From JBBQXK01 sp052387255 (GTDB lineage Bacteria > Pseudomonadota > Alphaproteobacteria > Rhodobacterales > Rhodobacteraceae): DNA of 64,000 nt. The first letter of the stretch is position 1. Each line of letters starts with the position of its first letter. Under the pieces are notes generated by a model. The model was not told where the DNA came from. It saw only the letters and a list, made by a program, of their open reading frames with translations, and made no database searches. This document shows, piece by piece, positions 8,330 to 15,697 of this stretch. The stretch is taken from assembly GCA_052387255.1 (NCBI GenBank), contig JBQTJI010000015.1:11603-75602 (forward strand), read 5' to 3'. A program made the position numbers and the translations under genes.

Positions 8330-9104
8330 ACCCGCCGTCGACGTTCACCATCTGCCCGGTCATGTACCCGGCCTGCGGGCTGCACAGGAACAGCATGGCG
8401 TCGGCAATCTCGTCCGGCTGGGCCATGCGGCCCGCCATGATCAGCGCGCCGACGCGGGCCTGGAACTCGTCCGAATGGCCGTTGAACACCGCCCCCGGCG
8501 CGATGGTGTTCACCGTCGCCTGCCGGTTCGCCCAGTACCCCGCAAGCCACAGCGTCAGACCGTGGATGCCGGCCTTGGTCGTCGAATAGGCGCTGAAGCT
8601 GCGGAACGGCATGCCTTCATAGATCGCATGATGCGGCCCGTTCAGCGCATACATCGAGGCCACGTTGATCAGCGTCGCAGGCCACTTGCCGACGATGTCG
8701 CGGTCCATCTGGCGGGCGACCAGGAAAGCCCCTGTCAGGTTCGTGCGCAGGGTGCGGTCCCAGTCGTCGATGCTGGTGTTGGCGAAATCGGGAAACGGCT
8801 TGCCCGCCCCCATCAGCAACTCGCCCGTGATGGCCGCGTTGTTCAGCACGACGTTGGGTTTCCAGCCATCGGTCAGGATGTCGAGGAATATCTCGGTCAC
8901 CTGCGATTCATCGGCCACATCAAGGGGATAGAAGCGGAAGTTCGGGTTTTCGCCATGCGCCGCGACCAGGGCATCGGCGCGCGCACCGGGCAGGTCTGAC
9001 GCAATGACCCTGGCCCCCGCCGCCAGCATCCGCCGCACATAGGTGGACCCGAGCACGCCGCCCGATCCGGTGATGAAGATGGTGCGGGTGGTCAGGTCGG
9101 TCAT
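8316..9104 (-). CDS. SDR-family oxidoreductase, PtmA-like (nonulosonate pathway)
   Basis: 262 residues of a classical short-chain dehydrogenase: ITGSGGVLGSTY (cofactor-binding glycine motif), LNNAAITGE, the active-site Ser in LINVASMYALNGP and the YSTTKAG Tyr-Lys pair, ending in VNVDGGFSGW. The ATG at 9104 has a good RBS (GGAGAA) and overlaps the stop of the upstream cytidylyltransferase gene. The order of a Gfo/Idh/MocA enzyme, a CMP-nonulosonate cytidylyltransferase and this SDR matches the Campylobacter PtmF-PtmB-PtmA arrangement associated with legionaminic acid, so a sugar-precursor role is likely. The exact reaction is unproven. Confidence 0.8.
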   Translation of the reverse strand: MTDLTTRTIFITGSGGVLGSTYVRRMLAAGARVIASDLPGARADALVAAHGENPNFRFYPLDVADESQVTEIFLDILTDGWKPNVVLNNAAITGELLMGAGKPFPDFANTSIDDWDRTLRTNLTGAFLVARQMDRDIVGKWPATLINVASMYALNGPHHAIYEGMPFRSFSAYSTTKAGIHGLTLWLAGYWANRQATVNTIAPGAVFNGHSDEFQARVGALIMAGRMAQPDEIADAMLFLCSPQAGYMTGQMVNVDGGFSGW

Positions 9105-9793
9105 GGGGTTCTCCGGGAAAGCAGCCATTCGACCATGTCGAAATCGAAGGGGCTGTCGATGTCGACGCAGCGTTCGGGCGGCATCAGGTAGGGGATCACG
9201 CGCCCGCCCCACAGCGACCCTGACGCGCGCAGATATGCGGGGGCGACGACATAGGTGGATGCCGCATGTTCATAGACCACGGGGGCCTGCTGGCGCGCCA
9301 CGACCCCGCCGGGCAGGGGTTTGGAGACGTGCAGCGCGCCGGTGGCATCGGGTTCGACCAGGTTGAAGTAGGGGTTCTTGCGCGCCTCGCAGCAGGACAT
9401 CACCATGTCGGGTGACTGCGACGCGAACAGGTCGAGCGCGCCGGTGATGTCGCCGGCCAGACGCAGGGGCGAGGTGCAGTCGAGGTCGAGGAAGGCCGTC
9501 ACCGGCCCGCACAGGGGGTCCGACACCTCCAGCGCATGCTGCCAGACGCCCCATTTTCCGGCGGTGTCGGTGGCCAGATGGGCGGGCCGCAGGCCGATGG
9601 GTAACGCCCCCCGGCCCACGGCATGGGCGTAGATCGCCTCGTCGTCGGTCGAGACGACCACGGCCTCCACCGCCGGATGCGCGAACAGCTGGTCCAGCGA
9701 CCAGTCGATCAGCGGCTTGCCGCAGATCGGGCGGAAATTCTTGCCGGGGACGCCCTTGGACCCCTTCCGCGCGCCGATATGGCCCAGGATCAC
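9101..9793 (-). CDS. CMP-nonulosonate (acylneuraminate) cytidylyltransferase
   Basis: 230 residues, NeuA/PtmB/LegF type: activates a nonulosonic acid with CTP. The N-terminal nucleotide-binding loop GARKGSKGVPGKN is clear, with KPLIDWSLDQ, VSTDDEAI, FLDLDCTSPLR (metal-binding Asp region) and a C-terminal DIDSPFDFDMVEWLL as in the family. The start is a GTG that overlaps the preceding stop (GTGA); the stop overlaps the next gene (ATGA), so the three-gene operon is tightly coupled. Related names are neuA, ptmB and legF; which applies depends on the sugar made by the neuB/neuC genes, so no symbol is given. Confidence 0.88.
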   Translation of the reverse strand: MILGHIGARKGSKGVPGKNFRPICGKPLIDWSLDQLFAHPAVEAVVVSTDDEAIYAHAVGRGALPIGLRPAHLATDTAGKWGVWQHALEVSDPLCGPVTAFLDLDCTSPLRLAGDITGALDLFASQSPDMVMSCCEARKNPYFNLVEPDATGALHVSKPLPGGVVARQQAPVVYEHAASTYVVAPAYLRASGSLWGGRVIPYLMPPERCVDIDSPFDFDMVEWLLSRRTP

Positions 9794-10704
9794 GGGATGT
9801 CCTTTGCGATGGTGCCGGTGATGCGGCGCGCCTCCCAGGCCTGCGCGATCAGGCGGCAGGTGTCCTGCACCCGGTCGAAGGCGGGGAACAGCGGGTCGGC
9901 GACGGGGTTGCCTTGAACATGCATCAGGAAGTCGCGCATCAGGGCCAGGAACATGGCGTTGCGGTCCTGCGGAACGGGTTCGTCCATGAACCGGCCGGCG
10001 GCGAAGTCCATTGTGACGGGGCCGGTCAGCGTATCGATCCGCGCCTCGCGGATCAGGGCGGGCGCGAGGTAGTCCATCGCGATGCTGCCCACGGCCCCGT
10101 TCGCGGCGCGAAAGGTCAGGTGGCTGGCCACGTCGATGCCGGGATAGCCTACGTGGCCCAGGCTTTCGCAGGCGACCAGCGTCAGGCCGGGCAGCAGGCA
10201 GGCCGCCATGTCGATCTCGTGGCAGAGGTCAAGGAGGACACCGCCCCCTGTCGCCCGCGCCGCGTAGCTGTCGGAAAAGCGCCAGTCCGCGCGCCATTGG
10301 GTCACGTCATGGCCGATGGCGAAGGCAAAGCGGAAGACCTGCGACAGGTCGGCCCCCGCCAACCGCCGGAAGCCTTCGTGGTAGCGCATCATGAAGCCCA
10401 CGGCGGACCGGCCCGCGACGGGGGCCGCAGCGGCGGCGATGGCGTCGAGGTCGGCCTGGCGGAAGGCCAGCGGTTTTTCGCAGTAGAACGGCACGCCCGC
10501 CGCCCCGCAGGCGGCGACCAGGGGCAGGCGGATGTCGGTCGCGGTGGCGATGACGGCGGCGTCCATGCCCGCGAGCCGCGCCGCCACGTCCTGCGCGGAC
10601 GTCTCGCGCCAGGGCAGCAGCGTCACCTCGCAGCCGAGCCTGGCCAGGTTGGCCGCATGCCGCCGCCCGATGGACCCCGCCCCGATGACCAGTACCCGCA
10701 GCAC
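9790..10704 (-). CDS. Gfo/Idh/MocA-family oxidoreductase, PtmF-like
   Basis: 304 residues. Rossmann motif VLVIGAGSIGRRHAANL at the N-terminus, then FYCEKPLA with the family's EKP Lys, and GGGVLLDLCHEIDMA with the catalytic-type Asp/His. Starts at a GTG and is the first gene of the leftward operon with the cytidylyltransferase and SDR. In Campylobacter a Gfo/Idh/MocA enzyme (PtmF) sits in the same neighbourhood of the legionaminic acid locus, which is the basis for the comparison. The substrate is presumably a sugar or sugar nucleotide; not proven. Confidence 0.8.
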   Translation of the reverse strand: MLRVLVIGAGSIGRRHAANLARLGCEVTLLPWRETSAQDVAARLAGMDAAVIATATDIRLPLVAACGAAGVPFYCEKPLAFRQADLDAIAAAAAPVAGRSAVGFMMRYHEGFRRLAGADLSQVFRFAFAIGHDVTQWRADWRFSDSYAARATGGGVLLDLCHEIDMAACLLPGLTLVACESLGHVGYPGIDVASHLTFRAANGAVGSIAMDYLAPALIREARIDTLTGPVTMDFAAGRFMDEPVPQDRNAMFLALMRDFLMHVQGNPVADPLFPAFDRVQDTCRLIAQAWEARRITGTIAKDIP

Positions 10705-10722
10705 CCGATAGCCCCCTTGCCT

Positions 10723-10742
10723 GCCCCGAGGCTAACCGGGGC
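10723..10742. terminator. Weak hairpin after the DUF502 gene
   Basis: GCCCCG pairs with CGGGGC across an eight-base loop, between the end of the DUF502 gene (10769) and the start of the Gfo/Idh/MocA gene (10704). Six-base stem, no T run; only a possible terminator. Confidence 0.3.
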
Positions 10743-10768
10743 GACCGGGAATGGCAAACCGATGCGCG

Positions 10769-11491
10769 CTATTCGGCGGCGCGGGCGGGCGGCGGGATGG
10801 TGCGGGGAATGGCCCTGTCGGGCGGATAGACCAGGCCCGCCGAAATGACCAGCTTGGCCGCATCCTCGATCGACATGTCGAGCAGGCGTACCTGGGATGC
10901 GGGCAGGAACACGACGTAGCCCGAGGTCGGGTTCGGCGTGGTCGGGATGTAGACGGTCACCAGCCTCTCGGAGCCGCCGATGATCTCTGCCACCTCGCCC
11001 CGCGCCTCGCCCGCGACAAAGCCCACCGACCACATGCCGGGGCGCGGAAACTCGATCAGGCAGGCGCGGTCGAAGGTGGGCTTGCCTTGGGCGAACACGG
11101 TTTCGGCAATCTGCTTCAGGCCGGTATAGATCGACCGCACGACCGGCAGGCGGTTCACCGTGCGTTCCGTCCAGTCGATGAACATGCGCCCGAGGATGCC
11201 CTTGGCGATCCAGCCGACGAAGATGGTGAAGACCAGGAACACCAGCACGCCGATGCCCCGCACGTTGAAATAGGTGTCATCGCCGAAATAGTATTTGATC
11301 AGCGTCTCGGGCTTCCACGCATGGGGCACGAAGGGCAGCACCCAGCTGTCGATCCAGCCTGTCACCACCCAGATGAAGTACAGCGTCAGGCCGATGGGCA
11401 GGATCACCACCAGCCCGGTCAGGAAGCTGGCGCGCAGGCCGCCCAGCAGGCCGCGCTTGCGGCCATGCGGATGGGGGGCGGGGTCGGTCAT
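10769..11491 (-). CDS. DUF502 family membrane protein
   Basis: 240 residues with two hydrophobic segments near the N-terminus: one around residues 20-42, beginning with FLTGLVVILPIGLTLYFIWV, and one around 80-105. A conserved soluble part follows, including VRSIYTGLKQI and the PTTPNPTSGYVVFLP motif that defines DUF502. The ATG at 11491 is favoured over an upstream ATG at 11551 because the intervening residues are unlike the family. Function unknown. It stands alone, reading away from psuG across 83 bases. Confidence 0.85.
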   Translation of the reverse strand: MTDPAPHPHGRKRGLLGGLRASFLTGLVVILPIGLTLYFIWVVTGWIDSWVLPFVPHAWKPETLIKYYFGDDTYFNVRGIGVLVFLVFTIFVGWIAKGILGRMFIDWTERTVNRLPVVRSIYTGLKQIAETVFAQGKPTFDRACLIEFPRPGMWSVGFVAGEARGEVAEIIGGSERLVTVYIPTTPNPTSGYVVFLPASQVRLLDMSIEDAAKLVISAGLVYPPDRAIPRTIPPPARAAE

Positions 11492-11558
11492 GGGGGTGGG
11501 CCTGCGGCTGGGGACGCGCCCGAACATAGGGACGGTGTGTGACAGGCACAATGGAAAT

Positions 11559-11574
11559 CCCCGTGAAGACGGGG
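11559..11574 (-). terminator. Hairpin directly after psuG
   Basis: On the minus strand the psuG stop is followed at once by CCCCGT-CTTC-ACGGGG, a six-base perfect stem with a tetraloop, then ATTTCC. Plausible terminator of the psuK-psuG operon. Confidence 0.5.
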
Positions 11575-12504
11575 TCAGCCGGGCCCCGTGCCGCTTTGCC
11601 GGGCAATCGCGGCGGCGATGGCAGCCCCCAGCCGCGCGTTGTTCAGCACGAGTGCTATGTTGGCTGCCAGCGACCGCCCTTCGGTGATTTCGAACAGGCG
11701 TTGCAGCAGGAACGGGGTCACGGCCTTGGCGGCGACGCCCTGCGCTGCCGCCTCGGCCAGGGCGGTCTCGATGGCGGGCAGGATGTCGGCGCGGGCGATC
11801 TCGGCCTCGGGCGGGATCGGGTTCGCCACCAGCTGGCCGCCCGGCAGGCCCAGCCTGGCGCGCATCAGGTGGGCGGCGGCGACGGCGTCGGGGGTATCGA
11901 GGCGCAGGGGGGCGGTCAGGCCCGAGGAGCGCGACCAGAAGGCGGGAAAGTCGTCCTGGCCGAAGGCGATGACGGGCACGCCCAGGGTTTCCAGCACCTC
12001 GAGCGTCTTTGGCAGGTCGAGGATGGCCTTGGCCCCGGCGGCCACCACGGTGACGGGGGTTTCAGCCAGTTCGCGCAGGTCGGCCGAGATGTCGAAGCTG
12101 GCCTCAGCCCCGCGATGCACCCCGCCGATGCCGCCGGTGGCGAAGACGGCGATCCCGGCCAGATGCGCGCAGATCATCGTCGCGGCAACGGTCGTGGCCC
12201 CGCTGCCGCCGGTCGCCAGGCAGACGGCCAGGTCGGCGCGGCTGAGCTTGGCGACGCCCTTGGCCTGGCCCAGCCGGTCCAGTTCGTCCGGTAACAGCCC
12301 GACGTGGATGCGTCCCGCCATCACCGCGATGGTCGCGGGCACCGCGCCGCCGCCGCGCACGGCGGCCTCGACTGCGCGGGCGGTCTCCACGTTCTGCGGC
12401 CAGGGCATGCCGTGGGTGATGATGGTCGATTCCAGCGCCACGACGGGGCGGTTTTCGACAAGGGCGTCAGCCACTTCCGGGGTGATGTTCAAAGGCGGTG
12501 TCAT
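11575..12504 (-). CDS. psuG: Pseudouridine-5'-phosphate glycosidase
   Basis: 309 residues. It splits pseudouridine 5'-phosphate into uracil and ribose 5-phosphate. Conserved blocks are visible throughout: VALESTIITHGMPWPQN near the N-terminus, DLAVCLATGGSGATTVAATM, FATGGIGGVHRGAE, VVAAGAKAILDLPKTLE with the catalytic-type Lys, and TPFLLQRL near the end. The frame stays open upstream into psuK, but the ATG at 12504 overlaps the psuK stop (ATGA) and starts the family homology. The pair forms the complete pseudouridine salvage operon, with the kinase first. Confidence 0.95.
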   Translation of the reverse strand: MTPPLNITPEVADALVENRPVVALESTIITHGMPWPQNVETARAVEAAVRGGGAVPATIAVMAGRIHVGLLPDELDRLGQAKGVAKLSRADLAVCLATGGSGATTVAATMICAHLAGIAVFATGGIGGVHRGAEASFDISADLRELAETPVTVVAAGAKAILDLPKTLEVLETLGVPVIAFGQDDFPAFWSRSSGLTAPLRLDTPDAVAAAHLMRARLGLPGGQLVANPIPPEAEIARADILPAIETALAEAAAQGVAAKAVTPFLLQRLFEITEGRSLAANIALVLNNARLGAAIAAAIARQSGTGPG

Positions 12505-13391
12505 GATCCGATCTCTCCCGAGACATAGTCGGCGGCGGCGCGCAGGGCGGCGGCAAGGGCGGCCTCGCGGCCCGCGCCCCGCCGTTCGGCCACGATATGG
12601 GCGGCCATGAACGTGTCGCCCGCCCCGGTCACGCGGGTGACCAGCACCGGCGGGGGCGCACCCGGGATAACGCCTGCGCCCTGGGTCCCCTCGGCGGCGG
12701 TGCGGCCGCCGTCGGTCACCAGCACCCGACGCGCCCCGCGCGCCAGCAACACTGCAGCGGCCTCGGGGGCCGACGTCAGCGGCACCTGGGCCAGCAGGCC
12801 GGCCTCTTCCAGGTTGACGTACAGCGTGGCCCTGGGATTGCCGAGCAGCGGCAGAAGGCGCAGCGCCTTGCCGGGGCTGGCCGGGGCCACGCGCAGGTCG
12901 GCGCGGGCGAACAGGGGCGACGCGGCGATGTCGGCCAGAAGCGCCTCGGTCAGGTTGCCGTCCAGCGCCACGGTCCCGGCAAAGGGGCGGTCCGCGCTGC
13001 CCAGCCGCCCGTCGGCCAGGGGTTGCAGGACCTTGTCGCCCGCCACCTCGAGCGAATGGGCATCGGCCACAGCGGCGATCAGGCCGTTCGCGCCCTCGAT
13101 CGCCATGTAGCGGTCGGTCGGCAGGTCGTCGGACCGATAGACATGGGCGCAGTCCAGGCCCGCGCGCATGCAGGCGGCGATCAGGCCCTCCCCCTCGTCG
13201 TCGCGCCCGATGCTGGTCAGCAGCGCAGGCACAAGGCCGAACCGCCGCAGCGTCATCGCGATGTTCAGGGCGACGCCGCCGGGCAGGCGGGTGATGCGGC
13301 CCGGCACGTCCGACCCAAGCCGCATCGAGGCCGAGGACCGCCCGATGATGTCCCACAGGACCGAACCGATGCACAGGATGTCGGGCGTCAT
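12501..13391 (-). CDS. psuK: PfkB-family pseudouridine kinase
   Basis: 296 residues of a ribokinase-type fold: ILCIGSVLWDIIG at the N-terminus, PGGVALNIAMTLRRFG (substrate-site GG), and the anion-hole and catalytic-Asp motif RVTGAGDTFMAAH near the C-terminus. The sugar kinase family alone would be ambiguous, but the overlap with psuG makes pseudouridine the expected substrate. The ATG at 13391 is chosen because homology starts at MTPDIL; upstream in-frame sequence belongs to the antisense of the DsbA-like gene. Confidence 0.88.
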   Translation of the reverse strand: MTPDILCIGSVLWDIIGRSSASMRLGSDVPGRITRLPGGVALNIAMTLRRFGLVPALLTSIGRDDEGEGLIAACMRAGLDCAHVYRSDDLPTDRYMAIEGANGLIAAVADAHSLEVAGDKVLQPLADGRLGSADRPFAGTVALDGNLTEALLADIAASPLFARADLRVAPASPGKALRLLPLLGNPRATLYVNLEEAGLLAQVPLTSAPEAAAVLLARGARRVLVTDGGRTAAEGTQGAGVIPGAPPPVLVTRVTGAGDTFMAAHIVAERRGAGREAALAAALRAAADYVSGEIGS

Positions 13392-13431
13392 GCGCCCGTG
13401 TTGCCGCAGGCGCGGGCCCTGTGCAAGGGGG

Positions 13432-14175
13432 TCAGCCCTTGCGCTGTTCGGCCACGATCTGCCGCATGCCCTCCAGCGCCACATAGCCGCGCAGCATGAT
13501 GCCGCCGATGACGAAGGTGGGCGTGCCGCTGATGTCCAGCTTGGTGGCCAGGTCGTGGTTCGCCTGGATCACCGCCGTGACCTCGGGGGCCGTTGTGCGT
13601 GCCATGATGGCGGCGGTGTCCAGGCCCAGGTCGGCGGCCAGGCGTTCCAGCGCGGGCCTGGTCGGTTCGCCCCGCAGCGCGATCAGCGCGTCGTGGACCT
13701 GCTTGTAGGCCTCGGGGCCGGCCAGTTGCAGCGTCGCGATGGCAAAGCGCGACGACAGGTCAGACGCCTCGCCCAGGATCGGGAACTCCTTGACGACAAA
13801 GCGGATGTTGCCGTCGCCGGACACCAGTTCCTCGACCTCGGGGGCCGCCTTGCGGCAATAGCCGCAGCGGTAGTCCATGAACTCGACCACGGTGATGTCG
13901 CCGTCGGGGTTGCCGCCGACCCAGCTGTTGGCGTCGTCGAAGATCGCGGCGGTGTTGTCGGCGATCACCTGCGCGTCCTTGGCCGCCGCACCGGCGGCCT
14001 GGCGTTCCTCCAGGATGGCGATGGCCTCCATCAGCACTTCGGGGTTTTCCAGCAGATAGGCCCGCACCTCGGCGCGGAAGGCCTGGCGTTCGGGGTCGGT
14101 CATGTCCTGTGCCGGGGCGGGCAGGGCCGCAGTCAGAAGGGCCGCGCTCAGGATCAGGGATTTCAGCGGGGACAT
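13432..14175 (-). CDS. DsbA-family periplasmic thiol oxidoreductase
   Basis: 247 residues. A cleavable signal peptide (about 22 residues, hydrophobic LILSAALLTAALPA then APAQD) is followed by a helical N-terminal segment and a thioredoxin/DsbA fold with the redox motif CGYC in DYRCGYCRKA. A cis-Pro region (SGTPTFVIGG) lies near the end. The short helical N-domain before the thioredoxin fold resembles Com1/ScsC-like proteins. Probable role: disulfide formation or isomerisation in the periplasm. The frame is open far upstream, but the start is set by the signal peptide at 14175. It diverges from the amidase gene across 204 bases. Confidence 0.88.
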   Translation of the reverse strand: MSPLKSLILSAALLTAALPAPAQDMTDPERQAFRAEVRAYLLENPEVLMEAIAILEERQAAGAAAKDAQVIADNTAAIFDDANSWVGGNPDGDITVVEFMDYRCGYCRKAAPEVEELVSGDGNIRFVVKEFPILGEASDLSSRFAIATLQLAGPEAYKQVHDALIALRGEPTRPALERLAADLGLDTAAIMARTTAPEVTAVIQANHDLATKLDISGTPTFVIGGIMLRGYVALEGMRQIVAEQRKG

Positions 14176-14379
14176 GATCGGCCTTTGGGTGATGCAACGC
14201 GCGTGGCATGGACGATCCGGGCGGACCGCGCAAGGGCAGGATAGGGCGGGCCTGCGCAGGGCGACAGGTGGGGCGGGGGGCGATGTCCTGTTTGTGATGC
14301 GGGCCGGGGATGGGGCACGGGGTGGCTTGGCCCGGATTGGCAGACGCGGTATCGGACGGGAAGGGGCAAGGGGACCGCG

Positions 14380-15609
14380 ATGGCCGGGGCAGTCTGGGGC
14401 AGGATGGTGGCAGGACTGGCGGTCTGGCTGCTGGTGCTCGTGGCGCTGGCCCCCGTGGCCCCCGCGCAGGACCTGTCCGCACTGGCGCGCCTTGACGCCA
14501 AAGGTTCGGCGGTCCGCGACGCGGGCGCAGGCATCGAGTTGCGCCTGGCGATCAGCCAGCCGGTGCCCTGGCGTGTGCGGCTGATGGCCGACCCGCCCCG
14601 CCTGGTGTTGGACATGCGCGAGGTCGACTGGCGCGGGCTGCCCGAGATGCCCCGGCAGGGGGTGCGGGTGCGCGACCTGCGCGCGGGTGTGTTCCGGCCA
14701 GGCTGGTCGCGGCTGGTGGCGGAACTGTCGGGGCCGTTCACCGTGACGCAGGCGGGGATGGCCACGGGCACAGGTGGTGCGGTGGTGACGATCCGGCTCG
14801 ACCCGGCCACGCCACCGGCCTTTGCCGCCCGCGCCGCGATGGCCGACCCGCCCGACTGGACGGCCCCCGACCCCGCCGACCTGCCCCGGCCCGAACCGCG
14901 CGGTACGGGGCCGCTGGTCGTGGTGCTCGACCCCGGCCATGGCGGGCTTGACCCCGGTGCTGAGTTTGACGGCCAGACCGAGGCCGACCTGATGCTGATC
15001 TTCGCCCGCACCCTGAAAGAGGAGTTCCTGCGCCAGGGGGGTGCCCTGGTGGTGCTGACGCGGGACGAGGATGCGTTCGTGCCGCTGGAAACCCGCATCT
15101 CGATTGCCCGCGCCGCAGGGGCGCATGTGTTCCTGTCGCTGCACGCCGATGCCCTGGCCGAGGGGCAGGCGTCGGGGGCGACGCTGTACACCCTGTCGGA
15201 CGAGGCCAGCGACAAGGCGACGGCGACCCTGGCCGAACGCCACGACCGCGACGACCTCTTGGCAGGGGTGGACCTGACCGAACAGGACGACCTGGTGGCG
15301 CAGGTGCTGATGGACATGGCGCGCACCGAAACCGCGCCGCGAATCGACCGTCTGGCCGGGGCGCTGGAAACGGCCATCAAGGCCGAGGGGCTGGCGATGC
15401 ACCGCAAGCCGCGACAGGCGGGGGGGTTTTCGGTGCTGAAGTCGCCCGACATCCCCTCGGTTCTGATCGAACTGGGGTACCTGACCTCGCCCCGCGACCT
15501 GCGGCGGCTGACCGACCCCGACTGGCGCGACCGCATGGCCCGCGCGATCCGGGCGGGGGTGATGGCCTGGGCTGCCGAAGACGCCGCCCTGGCCGGCCTG
15601 CCGCGTTAG
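14380..15609 (+). CDS. N-acetylmuramoyl-L-alanine amidase, AmiC-like
   Basis: 409 residues. A signal peptide (hydrophobic VWLLVLVALAPVAPAQ) is followed by an AMIN-type beta domain (about residues 30-140) that binds peptidoglycan at the septum, a proline-rich linker, and an Amidase_3 catalytic domain. Zn-binding and catalytic residues are in place: DPGHGGLDPGA (His), GQTEADL (Glu), FLSLHADA (His) and PSVLIELGYL (Glu). It cleaves the stem peptide from MurNAc and so separates daughter cells. PBP1A follows 88 bases downstream on the same strand, a common cell-wall pairing in this group. Confidence 0.93.
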   Translation: MAGAVWGRMVAGLAVWLLVLVALAPVAPAQDLSALARLDAKGSAVRDAGAGIELRLAISQPVPWRVRLMADPPRLVLDMREVDWRGLPEMPRQGVRVRDLRAGVFRPGWSRLVAELSGPFTVTQAGMATGTGGAVVTIRLDPATPPAFAARAAMADPPDWTAPDPADLPRPEPRGTGPLVVVLDPGHGGLDPGAEFDGQTEADLMLIFARTLKEEFLRQGGALVVLTRDEDAFVPLETRISIARAAGAHVFLSLHADALAEGQASGATLYTLSDEASDKATATLAERHDRDDLLAGVDLTEQDDLVAQVLMDMARTETAPRIDRLAGALETAIKAEGLAMHRKPRQAGGFSVLKSPDIPSVLIELGYLTSPRDLRRLTDPDWRDRMARAIRAGVMAWAAEDAALAGLPR

Positions 15610-15697
15610 CGGCGGCTTGCCGGTCACGGCCCTTCGTTTTGCATCGCCGCCGAGGATCGGCTATAGCGGGGAAGTTCGGTCGGAAGGGGGCGCGGGC

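Noticed and set aside
11575..13374. A single 599-residue PsuK-PsuG-like fusion frame
   Set aside because: The upstream part is the wrong frame of psuK; psuG has its own ATG overlapping the psuK stop.
13432..15627. 731-residue frame extending the DsbA-like gene upstream
   Set aside because: The extension is antisense to the amidase gene; a clear signal peptide sets the start at 14175.
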